Below, piece by piece: positions 15,803-23,140 of a stretch of DNA of 64,000 nt (positions within the stretch are counted from its first letter, which is position 1; the number at the start of each line of letters is the position of its first letter). A program made the translations under genes and the position numbers. The DNA is from Firmicutes bacterium UBA2598. GTDB lineage: Bacteria > Bacillota > PH28-bin88. The notes under the pieces were generated by a model. It ran no database searches, was not told the origin of the DNA, and saw only the letters and a program-made list of their open reading frames with translations. The DNA lies in assembly GCA_002339345.1 (NCBI GenBank), contig DDKM01000060.1:10609-74608 (forward strand), in the 5' to 3' direction.

Positions 15803-18274
15803 CTAAAATAAGTCATCCATATCTCCCACACCCTCCGGCAAGTGCCCGTGCTGTTGCAAGAACTGTTGGATCAACTGGCTTTCCCGCGAGGTATACATGG
15901 GATCTTCCTCATAACCGAAAAAGGCTACCCTGCCCATATACTCCAATTGTTCAGCCAGGGAACGGTGAAGGTTCGCAGTGCCAACTATGGCCAGAATCTT
16001 CTTGTTGTTGTCCAGTAGTTGGTAAACACCCTCCCCTTCCGGCACCCGGGCCACATTTTCTTTGTTGAATGGTAACCACCGGTCCGGCGGAAAGGGTGGA
16101 GCCCCAATGGACAGCCGCAAGTCGCAACGCAGGCACCGGGAGGCTTCCGTTACCGCCATATCCTCCAGCAAACCCAGTTCCACCTCACCAAACCTGGCCA
16201 CCAGCACCTCCCCGGCAGGACATTGGTTACCGGCAGCAATCCGCTGCCATGGCCGCTGCAGGACGCCATGCCGATCCATGGCCGCAAATCCCTCCACCTG
16301 GCCGAGGAAACCCGAAACCGGTTCTCGTGGCACCAGTTCCTCCTCAATGACACCGTCCCCCCCCAGGTACCGGTCGATGGCGCTGGCAGCCGTCCGCCCG
16401 GCGGCAATGGCCTCAATGACCGACTTGGGGCCGGTGACAGCGTCACCACAGGCAAAGATCCCGCTGATGGTGGTACCCATGGTTTTGGGATCAACAATCA
16501 GGTACCCCCCAGGTCCTACAAGGCCTGCCAGTTCACCCAAAAAGTTAATTTCCGGCCGCTGGCCGATGGCAATGATTACAGTATCTGCCGGAACTTCTTC
16601 CTCCGTCCCCTGGATAAAGGAAGGGTTGAATAGCCCTTCCCCGTCCAACAGGGCCGCCACGGCAATGGTGGTTACCCCTTCCACCTTGCCCTTTGCCCCC
16701 TGTAGGGAATGTACCCCCCGCCCATGACAGATGCATACCCCCTCCTGGCGGGCGGCCGCCACCTCTGCCGGAAAAGCGGGCATTTCTCCGTCCGCTTCCA
16801 TGCAATAGACGGTAACGGTCTCCGCCCCCAGGCGCAGGGCGGTGCGAGCAGCATCAATGGCCACATTACCGCCACCGATTATCACTACCCGCGGGCCCAC
16901 CGACAGGTATTCTCCGAGGCTCACCCCGCGTAGAAAATGGGCGCCGTAATAAACCCCGGATAGATCCTCACCCGGTACTCCCAGATGAATCACGCCCTGG
17001 GTGCCAGTGGCCAACAGGACAGCGTGAAAGCCCTGGGCCAGGAGGGCCCCGGCATCACGCACCGGATGATTGGTCTTGATCCTAACCCCCGCACCGGCAA
17101 TTTCCCCAACTTCCCTTTCCAGAACATCCCTTGGCAGCCGGTAAGGGGGGATCCCCAGCCTAGTCATGCCCCCCGCCACCGGCTGGGCTTCAAATACAGT
17201 GACATCATGGCCCTGCCGGGCCAGGTAATAGGCAGCGGTCAAACCGGCGGGGCCGGCGCCCACCACCGCCACATACCTCCCGCTTGGCAGGACAGCCCTT
17301 TGCCTCGTGCGCCACCACCCGCTGTCCTGGTCAGCCACAAAGCGCTTCAGGCGGCATATGGAAACGGGCTGGTTCAAGAATCCCCGGCGGCACCCTGTTT
17401 CACAGGGATGGAAACAAACCCGGCCCAGAGTGGCCGGAAAGGGCACCCTTTCCCTGATCACTGCCAGGGCATGATCGAACTGTTCCGTGGCGATTAGCCT
17501 CACATACCAGGGCACGTCAATTCCCGCCGGACAGTTGTGCCGGCAGGGCACCAGGGCCGCATCGCCCGCAGCTCCCTGGATACCCATGTCCGTCAGGGCA
17601 CCCGTCGGACAGACGGCCACACAGGCAGTGCAAAACCGGCAGTGGGACTGGGCAAGGGAGGTCCCGGTGGTGGACACCACCGAGCGTCCCTGGAATTCCA
17701 TCGCCTGTAACGCACCCACACCCCGGATGTCCCGGCACACCCGCACACACCGCAGGCAGCCAATGCAAAGGTTGTAATCCCGCCGGATGAGGGGCTCCTC
17801 CTCAACCACCGGCAGTCCTAGAAACCGGTACCGGGGAGTTTCCGGCTTGATTCCGACAAATCCGGCCACCCTTTGCACTTCGCAGTTACCCAGTTCAGGA
17901 CAGCACCTTTCCTCCACCGGCACATTGCTGGAACACTGGGTACGACTGCAACCCTCCTGCTGGGCACAGGTCAGGCATGCGTGGGGATGGTTCGCCAGAA
18001 TGGCCATCAGCTTATCCTGCCGGTAATCCCGCACCCTTCGGGTGCCGGTATACACCATCATCCCGGGTACAACCAGGGTCTCGCAGGATTGGGCCAGTTC
18101 ATCCCGGCCCTCAACTTCCACCACACACAGCCTGCATATCCCACCCGGAGGCAGATCGGGGTGGGAGCACAACCCAGGAATATAGATCCCTGCCATCCGG
18201 GCCGCTTCCATGATGGTCCACCCGGGCTGGGCCTCCACCGGTAGTCCGTCAATGTAAAGTTGGACTGGTTCCAT
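15803..18274 (-). CDS. bzdV: BzdV-like NAD(P)H:ferredoxin oxidoreductase, multi-domain
   Basis: Large soluble redox protein of 823 residues. In order: a 2Fe-2S ferredoxin domain (about 1-80, CSHPDLPPGGICRLC), a NuoG-like cluster region (HPHACLTCAQQEGCSRTQC), two 4Fe-4S motifs (CIGCLRCVRVC; CRFCTACVAVCP), then a GltD-like part with CRHNCPAG, an FAD site (VVGAGPAGLTAAYYLA) and an NAD(P)H site (VIIGGGNVAIDAARTA). Azoarcus BzdV has a comparable layout and is proposed to reduce the ferredoxin that feeds benzoyl-CoA reductase. Here it follows the ferredoxin gene, as expected for that role. The C-terminal 100 residues are less typical. Start ATG 18274 has only a weak GGGGCGG upstream. Confidence 0.82.
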   Translation of the reverse strand: MEPVQLYIDGLPVEAQPGWTIMEAARMAGIYIPGLCSHPDLPPGGICRLCVVEVEGRDELAQSCETLVVPGMMVYTGTRRVRDYRQDKLMAILANHPHACLTCAQQEGCSRTQCSSNVPVEERCCPELGNCEVQRVAGFVGIKPETPRYRFLGLPVVEEEPLIRRDYNLCIGCLRCVRVCRDIRGVGALQAMEFQGRSVVSTTGTSLAQSHCRFCTACVAVCPTGALTDMGIQGAAGDAALVPCRHNCPAGIDVPWYVRLIATEQFDHALAVIRERVPFPATLGRVCFHPCETGCRRGFLNQPVSICRLKRFVADQDSGWWRTRQRAVLPSGRYVAVVGAGPAGLTAAYYLARQGHDVTVFEAQPVAGGMTRLGIPPYRLPRDVLEREVGEIAGAGVRIKTNHPVRDAGALLAQGFHAVLLATGTQGVIHLGVPGEDLSGVYYGAHFLRGVSLGEYLSVGPRVVIIGGGNVAIDAARTALRLGAETVTVYCMEADGEMPAFPAEVAAARQEGVCICHGRGVHSLQGAKGKVEGVTTIAVAALLDGEGLFNPSFIQGTEEEVPADTVIIAIGQRPEINFLGELAGLVGPGGYLIVDPKTMGTTISGIFACGDAVTGPKSVIEAIAAGRTAASAIDRYLGGDGVIEEELVPREPVSGFLGQVEGFAAMDRHGVLQRPWQRIAAGNQCPAGEVLVARFGEVELGLLEDMAVTEASRCLRCDLRLSIGAPPFPPDRWLPFNKENVARVPEGEGVYQLLDNNKKILAIVGTANLHRSLAEQLEYMGRVAFFGYEEDPMYTSRESQLIQQFLQQHGHLPEGVGDMDDLF

Positions 18275-18308
18275 GATTTTGCCGCCCCCGTGCTACATAT
18301 TTCCGGCT

Positions 18309-18590
18309 CTACCAGGAATGGCGGAGACCTCCCAGGCGGCAAGCCGCCACACAGGGAATTTCCTTTGTTCCGCCGGTGGGTTTGCATGGCGCGCAACTGT
18401 ACTTGATTTTTTTGCGGTGTTCCTCGCGTACCGCAATGACCTGGTCATCGTAATCATCGGTGATCACTTCCAGCACCTGTTCCGGGCAGGCCTCCACACA
18501 GCCTTTATCCGGACAACCGGCACACCTGCCGGTATCCACCGAAATAAAGAACTCACCGGATCCGTCCTTGTAACCGTAATTGGCAAACAT
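18309..18590 (-). CDS. bzdM: Ferredoxin, two-cluster, BzdM-like
   Basis: Small electron carrier of 93 residues. Cysteines fall in two sets: C23-x2-C26-x4-C31-x3-C35 and C66-x2-C69-x10-C80-x3-C84, enough for two 4Fe-4S clusters. The second set has a long ten-residue gap and no proline after the last Cys, so it is unusual among clostridial ferredoxins. Position between the reductase subunits and the BzdV-like oxidoreductase suggests that it carries electrons to benzoyl-CoA reductase. ATG 18590 follows GAAGGAGGTGG at ideal spacing. Confidence 0.8.
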   Translation of the reverse strand: MFANYGYKDGSGEFFISVDTGRCAGCPDKGCVEACPEQVLEVITDDYDDQVIAVREEHRKKIKYSCAPCKPTGGTKEIPCVAACRLGGLRHSW

Positions 18591-18615
18591 GCCGAGCCAC
18601 CTCCTTCAGATGGTT

Positions 18616-19503
18616 CTAACCCTTCCCCTTTTCCACCAGTGCCTTGGCAAAAAGGGCGGCCCCCAGGGCGCCGGCGATCTGGGTGTCGTACCTGGGCTTC
18701 AGGGCCTTTAAGTTCAGCTCCTTTTCAATGCGGCTGACCACACCGATGTTTTTGGCGATGCCGCCGGTAATGGCAAAATCCCTTTCCACACCATTGCGTT
18801 CCAAAAGGGATACCACCCGGTGGGCCATGGCGGAACAGTAGGCTGCCAGCACCCTTTCCTTCGGCCAGCCCGCCCGCAACAGCCCGGTGGCCTCGGTCTT
18901 GGCAAATACCACACAGGTGCTGCTCACCGGCGGGGGCTCCTTCTCCACCTGCAGGGACATTTCCCCAACCTCTTCAATGGAAACCGCCAGCAGGTTGGCA
19001 AAGACCTCCATTCCCCTCCCCGTGCCGGCCGCGCACTTGTCATTCATCAGGAAGGAGACCACCTTCCCCTTTTCATCACACCGGATGGCCTTGCAGTCCT
19101 GACCACCCATATCAAGGACGGTGCGCACCGTCGAACCGTACATGTAATTGGCCCCCCGGGCATGGCAGGCAATTTCCGTGACCGTCTTGTTGGCAAAGGG
19201 CACATTTACCCGGCCGTACCCGGTGCCGACGGTATAAGTGAGATCCTCCATTTTCATGCCGGTGTTTTCCATGGCCCACTTCATGGCTTTGATTGCGCTA
19301 TCCGGACTGTCCGACCCCGTACGCATATTGGAATAGGCATAAAGTTCCCCGTCCAACATGATCACCGCCTGGGTACTTACCGAACCCACATCCACCCCAC
19401 CGGAAATTATCTTGGCCTTCCGCCAGTCCCTGGAGGGATCAAACCAGTTGTATTCAGTCCACCGCCAGTACTCCTTCGGCTTATCCGCTTGGTTTACAAC
19501 CAT
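18616..19503 (-). CDS. bzdQ: Benzoyl-CoA reductase ATPase subunit, BzdQ-like
   Basis: One of two ATP-hydrolysing activator subunits of class I benzoyl-CoA reductase, about 295 residues, ASKHA fold (BadF/BcrA family). It has the phosphate loop GGVDVGSVSTQAV, the second loop LDMGGQDCKAI, and the cluster ligands Cys157 in NDKCAAGTG and Cys197 in SSTCVVF. The two subunits share one 4Fe-4S cluster and push electrons to the ring-reducing pair at the cost of ATP. I choose ATG 19503, because AAAGGGGAGGT lies ahead of it; an upstream ATG at 19545 has no good site. The 309-residue longer form is possible. Confidence 0.87.
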   Translation of the reverse strand: MVVNQADKPKEYWRWTEYNWFDPSRDWRKAKIISGGVDVGSVSTQAVIMLDGELYAYSNMRTGSDSPDSAIKAMKWAMENTGMKMEDLTYTVGTGYGRVNVPFANKTVTEIACHARGANYMYGSTVRTVLDMGGQDCKAIRCDEKGKVVSFLMNDKCAAGTGRGMEVFANLLAVSIEEVGEMSLQVEKEPPPVSSTCVVFAKTEATGLLRAGWPKERVLAAYCSAMAHRVVSLLERNGVERDFAITGGIAKNIGVVSRIEKELNLKALKPRYDTQIAGALGAALFAKALVEKGKG

Positions 19504-19556
19504 GCCAATTACCTCCCCTTTGCGGAAATCCAGTTTTGTCGCCATTGTACAGAGCC

Positions 19557-20333
19557 CTAACCGGCCGCGCGTTCCGCGGCGGCCAGTGCCGCTCCAAGGG
19601 CGCTGACATATTCCGGTTCCCCGGGTACCAGCACAGCCATTTCCAGGCCCTCTCCCAGGGCTTTGACGAATCCCACATTGCGACCTACCCCGCCGGTCAT
19701 GACCAGGTCCTTTTCCACACCTACCCGGCGGGCCATGGAAATAATCCTACTGGCAATGGCGTCGTGCACCGCCTTGGAAATGTCCTCTTTGGTCACCCGG
19801 GAATGAATGAGGGATACCACCTCCGATTCAGCAAAAACGGCACACTGGGCGTTCATGGGGATTACCTTGGATGACTGCAGGGCCAAGGGCCCCATCTCTT
19901 CCAGGGGAACTTCCAGTGCCCTGGCCATAGCCTCGGTAAAGGAACCCGCTCCGGCGGCACACTTTTCATTGATGGCAAAGTCCACAATCCGGCCCTTTTC
20001 ATCACACTTGATGGCCCGGCCTTCCTCCGCCCCCACATCGATGATGGTCCGGCCAGATGGGAACAGGAATACCGCTCCCTTCGCATCTGCGCCCACTTCG
20101 GTGATGGTGTCGTTGGCGAAGGTTACCGCACCTTTGCCTGCCCCCGTGGCCAGCACGCACCGGACCTCTTCCCTGGCCACACCAGCCTCCGCCAGCGCCC
20201 TGGTATAGGCCTCCTCCGCAGCCTGCTGCTGATCAAAGCCGCTTAAAACCATGTATTTGGACAGCACCTGACCATCCTTCATCACCACTACCTTGGTATA
20301 CTTGTTGCCCACATCTACGCCAGCGGTGATCAT
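19557..20333 (-). CDS. bzdP: Benzoyl-CoA reductase ATPase subunit, BzdP-like
   Basis: Partner activator subunit of 258 residues, same ASKHA family. It starts MITAGVDVGNKYTKVVV with the phosphate-binding loop and carries the cluster ligands Cys125 in NEKCAAGAG and Cys164 in NAQCAVFAESE, followed by GGVGRNVGFVKAL. Together with the downstream BzdQ-like subunit it forms the ATPase half of the reductase. The start is clear: ATG 20333 with GGAGGGGGG upstream, 23 bases after the preceding gene. Confidence 0.88.
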   Translation of the reverse strand: MITAGVDVGNKYTKVVVMKDGQVLSKYMVLSGFDQQQAAEEAYTRALAEAGVAREEVRCVLATGAGKGAVTFANDTITEVGADAKGAVFLFPSGRTIIDVGAEEGRAIKCDEKGRIVDFAINEKCAAGAGSFTEAMARALEVPLEEMGPLALQSSKVIPMNAQCAVFAESEVVSLIHSRVTKEDISKAVHDAIASRIISMARRVGVEKDLVMTGGVGRNVGFVKALGEGLEMAVLVPGEPEYVSALGAALAAAERAAG

Positions 20334-20355
20334 GTTTACCCCCCTCCATTGATAA

Positions 20356-21663
20356 CTAGTAAAGTTTTTTATACCCCATGCTTTCCATAAAGGTGTCGAT
20401 ACGCGCCAGCACACTGACCTCATCAAACTCCCGTTCGTCCCCCATGTTGCCTTCGAAGGTCATTACCGGAAAGCCCTCCTTCAACAACCCCAGTCGGTTC
20501 TCGGCAATCCCACAGCTTAAGCCCTCACATCCCCGGTTGTAGTGCAGCATAATCCCGTCCAGCTTCCACTCCCTGGCAATGCGGGCCATCATATCGGTTT
20601 TCAGTTGTGGATGGTAAAAGTGCTGCCATTCTGGTTTGCTTAAATTCCATTCCGCGATGATCATCAGGGCCTGGTCCCTGGTTTTGATTTCAATGCCCTT
20701 GGCCATGGGAGTTGTACGGGGTCCCCAGGTGCCATCCTCCTTGATCTCCCAAATGCCTTCCAGGCCAAAGGTGTAGAGGGAACCCACCGAAACGGCGCCG
20801 TACCGCTCCAGGTACCGAAATACTTTTAGGAAGCCCCAGGGTGGCTGGGTGTCGGACATCAATCGGCATTGTTCATTGCCGACGGCGGCAATCCCGCGGG
20901 CTACCCGGTCCTGCACTTCATCCCGTAGCTCTGTGTAGAAATCCACCACCTTTTTGTTGGCCTTCATCAGGGTGCCGAAGACATAAAGGGAATACATGGC
21001 CTTTTCATCCAGTGGAGCAGGCACCGCCTTGTTCAGGGTACAGATTTCCGCCCAGAGGGAGGTGGAAAGGCACTCATTCTTGACCGCCTGGATAAATTTC
21101 TCGTCGTCAAATTTCCGTCCCGTAACCTTTTCCAACCATTCAATGCCATCGGCCAGTTGATCAGCCACGTACTTGATTTTGTGTTCCGTCAGCTGGTGAT
21201 AAGGGCCAACGCCCACATCCACACAGTACATGGGAATATCCGGTTCCAGATCCGTCACCACCTGGTACCACTTGGCATGGCTGCAACAGATGTGGTCCTG
21301 CCAGATAAAATCCGGCTTGGGATACCCTCCCCCCCAGGGGTACTTGTCAAGCAGGATGGATCCCCAGTAAATCCGCATGTAGGAGCACAGATCCCGGGGA
21401 TAACCGGCTTTTTCCGCCGCTTCCATGCATTGCAGTGCCAATTCCTTGTTAAAGGCGATGGACGCCCCGTATGGTTCACTGGTTAGCATGTATACATCAT
21501 CGCCAAGACCATATGGGATGGCGTCAAAGGTCCAGGCGCCGCCAGCCCAGCGCAAACCGCCCCTGGCCTTGGCATCCCGGTAGTTCAGGTAGTATTCCTC
21601 CCTGAGTTCTTTGGCCTTTCCCCAGCACCTCAGCGCTTCTGTGGGATATCGTTGACTTCCCAT
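20356..21663 (-). CDS. bzdO: Benzoyl-CoA reductase catalytic subunit, BzdO/BcrB-like
   Basis: Catalytic subunit of about 435 residues of the 2-hydroxyacyl-CoA dehydratase/benzoyl-CoA reductase family. Cysteine-bearing segments expected to hold a 4Fe-4S cluster are visible: YPRDLCSYMRIYWG, WQDHICCSHAKW and YNRGCEGLSCGIAENRLG. With the BzdN-like subunit it binds benzoyl-CoA and performs the two-electron ring reduction. ATG 21663 fits the GGAGGT at about 21675-21670; ATG 21669 is too close to it. Length agrees with the Azoarcus and Thauera proteins. Confidence 0.88.
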   Translation of the reverse strand: MGSQRYPTEALRCWGKAKELREEYYLNYRDAKARGGLRWAGGAWTFDAIPYGLGDDVYMLTSEPYGASIAFNKELALQCMEAAEKAGYPRDLCSYMRIYWGSILLDKYPWGGGYPKPDFIWQDHICCSHAKWYQVVTDLEPDIPMYCVDVGVGPYHQLTEHKIKYVADQLADGIEWLEKVTGRKFDDEKFIQAVKNECLSTSLWAEICTLNKAVPAPLDEKAMYSLYVFGTLMKANKKVVDFYTELRDEVQDRVARGIAAVGNEQCRLMSDTQPPWGFLKVFRYLERYGAVSVGSLYTFGLEGIWEIKEDGTWGPRTTPMAKGIEIKTRDQALMIIAEWNLSKPEWQHFYHPQLKTDMMARIAREWKLDGIMLHYNRGCEGLSCGIAENRLGLLKEGFPVMTFEGNMGDEREFDEVSVLARIDTFMESMGYKKLY

Positions 21664-21710
21664 GGCCATACCTCCATTTCTAAGTTCCTGGTGATCAGCG
21701 GATGAGGCGG

Positions 21711-22835
21711 TTAGAACAGATCTTCCTGCCGGAGCATTTCCAGGAAGGCCTCCACCCTGATCCTGAAAGGCCCCAGAGGAACGGTGACATCAAACTCCAG
21801 AAACAGGGTGGGGATACCCCTTTCCTGTAGGGCCTTTTGGAAGGCCACAATATCTGCCTCATGGGGATCGCAGAACTTCTGCTGGACCACGATGGCTCCC
21901 TGTACACCCCACTCCCTGGCCATTTCCAACACCCATTCAAGGCGCCTGCGCTTGGGCCAGTCCTTGGTGGGACATGGCGGCCGGTCCACATAGCGGGCGG
22001 CGATGGCAGCCAAGCGGTCTTCCTGCCATTCCACTTCATTCCAGAAATAACGGCTGCCGGTGCAGTGGTCCTCGATGACAAAGGTGGCCCCCAGCACCGT
22101 TTCTACCATGTTCATGAAGGCGGTGTCGTCATTTTCACTGCCCAGGATCATCAAGCGGTCCCCAGTCCGGCGTTCCAGTTTCCGGTTAGGCAGCTCCGCC
22201 AGGATTTCCCCAAGTCCCTTGTTGTGTTCCACCTTGTCGGTCATCTGGCTGGCCAGCACCATGTACATAGCCTCCAGACCGGTAACGGGCACCTCCTCCC
22301 GTTTTCTTAATTCATATACCTGGCGCATGAGGCGGCGGTTGGTGTTCATAATTTCAATGCCTCGGTCCAGGTCCTGGTCGGTGATGGTTTTGCCGGTCCA
22401 ATCCTCCAGGGCTTTTTTAAAAGCCGCCAATTCCTCCCGTAAAAAGGGGTAAGCCCGCGGGCTCTGGACATGATGCGGCATGGGCAGGAAATAGCTGAAC
22501 TCCCTGGGCACATGGATGTCCCAGCTGGTGAAGGCCTGGCGGATATGCAAGCAGGACTGGGCAATCATAATACCATCCAGGTAGTCATAGCGGCCCTTCA
22601 GCCCCTGGGCAAGACAGTCCCGGCAGAATGGGCAATACATACCGAAGATGTGGGGCTCGGTGACATCCTGGGGCTCATGGCTGCCCAAGATACGTACCGG
22701 TAGCATGCCAGCGGCGTAAATAAGCTCTTCCGGTACATAAGTGCAAAAATAACCGATCACCTTTCCACCGGTTTTTTCCTTCCACTCCCTGGCATAACGA
22801 TGCCTGTCATGATACCATTCCCGAAAGATATCCAC
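21711..22835 (-). CDS. bzdN: Benzoyl-CoA reductase catalytic subunit, BzdN/BcrC-like
   Basis: First gene of the bzd operon, 374 residues. It opens MDIFREWYHDRHRYAREWK, followed by VIGYFCTYVPEELIYAAG, a hallmark of the dehydratase/reductase family. Cysteine segments MYCPFCRDCLAQ, AQSCLHIRQ and QQKFCDPHE are likely cluster ligands. It pairs with the BzdO-like subunit to form the ring-reducing half. The start is GTG 22835 with GAGAGGGGA upstream. The gene order N-O-P-Q-M matches the Azoarcus bzd cluster, which distinguishes this class I enzyme from the tungsten class II BamB system. Confidence 0.88.
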   Translation of the reverse strand: MDIFREWYHDRHRYAREWKEKTGGKVIGYFCTYVPEELIYAAGMLPVRILGSHEPQDVTEPHIFGMYCPFCRDCLAQGLKGRYDYLDGIMIAQSCLHIRQAFTSWDIHVPREFSYFLPMPHHVQSPRAYPFLREELAAFKKALEDWTGKTITDQDLDRGIEIMNTNRRLMRQVYELRKREEVPVTGLEAMYMVLASQMTDKVEHNKGLGEILAELPNRKLERRTGDRLMILGSENDDTAFMNMVETVLGATFVIEDHCTGSRYFWNEVEWQEDRLAAIAARYVDRPPCPTKDWPKRRRLEWVLEMAREWGVQGAIVVQQKFCDPHEADIVAFQKALQERGIPTLFLEFDVTVPLGPFRIRVEAFLEMLRQEDLF

Positions 22836-23031
22836 CCTTCATCCCCTCTCCCGTTTCGACTGTATGAATATTTCTGATTATCGTACTACACACCCCTTTC
22901 CCACAGTGCTTTTTGAATTTAAGGAGGTTGTGGTTGTCAACTTGATTATAGAAAACCGGATCTGCCCTTTGTATCGCCATAAAGCATGGAAAAAGGTTAT
23001 AATTTGGTGCTGCCCGTGGGTTACTCCAAAG

Positions 23032-23055
23032 GGGTGAGGGAAATCACCCGGGTGA
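23032..23055. promoter_or_regulatory. Candidate operator of three GGGTGA hexamers
   Basis: GGGTGA (23032-23037), its inverse TCACCC (23044-23049) after six bases, and GGGTGA again (23050-23055). The last two form a perfect 12-base palindrome, TCACCCGGGTGA. It lies about 35 bases upstream of the kinase -10, the right place for a regulator such as the neighbouring LuxR-type protein. Confidence 0.4.
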
Positions 23056-23088
23056 ATTGTAAAATTTAAGCAGGAAATTTCTCGTAAA

Positions 23089-23097
23089 TGTTATAAT
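23089..23097 (+). promoter_or_regulatory. Extended -10 promoter for kinase-regulator pair
   Basis: TGTTATAAT combines TGn with a perfect TATAAT; no good -35 lies upstream, consistent with regulated use. The leader to ATG 23141 is about 37 bases. Confidence 0.5.
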
Positions 23098-23140
23098 ATA
23101 AGAAAAATATCTTAATATTTTGGAAATTGGGGGTAATAAC

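Larger units (their letters stand above)
22836..23140. promoter_or_regulatory. Divergent control region between bzd operon and kinase gene
   Basis: A 305-base non-coding region. Minus strand: TATAAT at 22950-22945 with a poor -35 (TACAAA), and a perfect TTGACA at 22940-22935 lacking a matching -10, which suggests activator-dependent expression of the bzd operon. Plus strand: an extended -10 at 23089-23097 for the kinase. A group of GGGTGA hexamers lies at 23032-23055 between them. Confidence 0.5.

Noticed and set aside
12752..22835. Class II (BamB-I, tungsten) benzoyl-CoA reductase
   Set aside because: No BamB-like tungsten subunit is present; the ATPase and dehydratase-type subunits identify class I.
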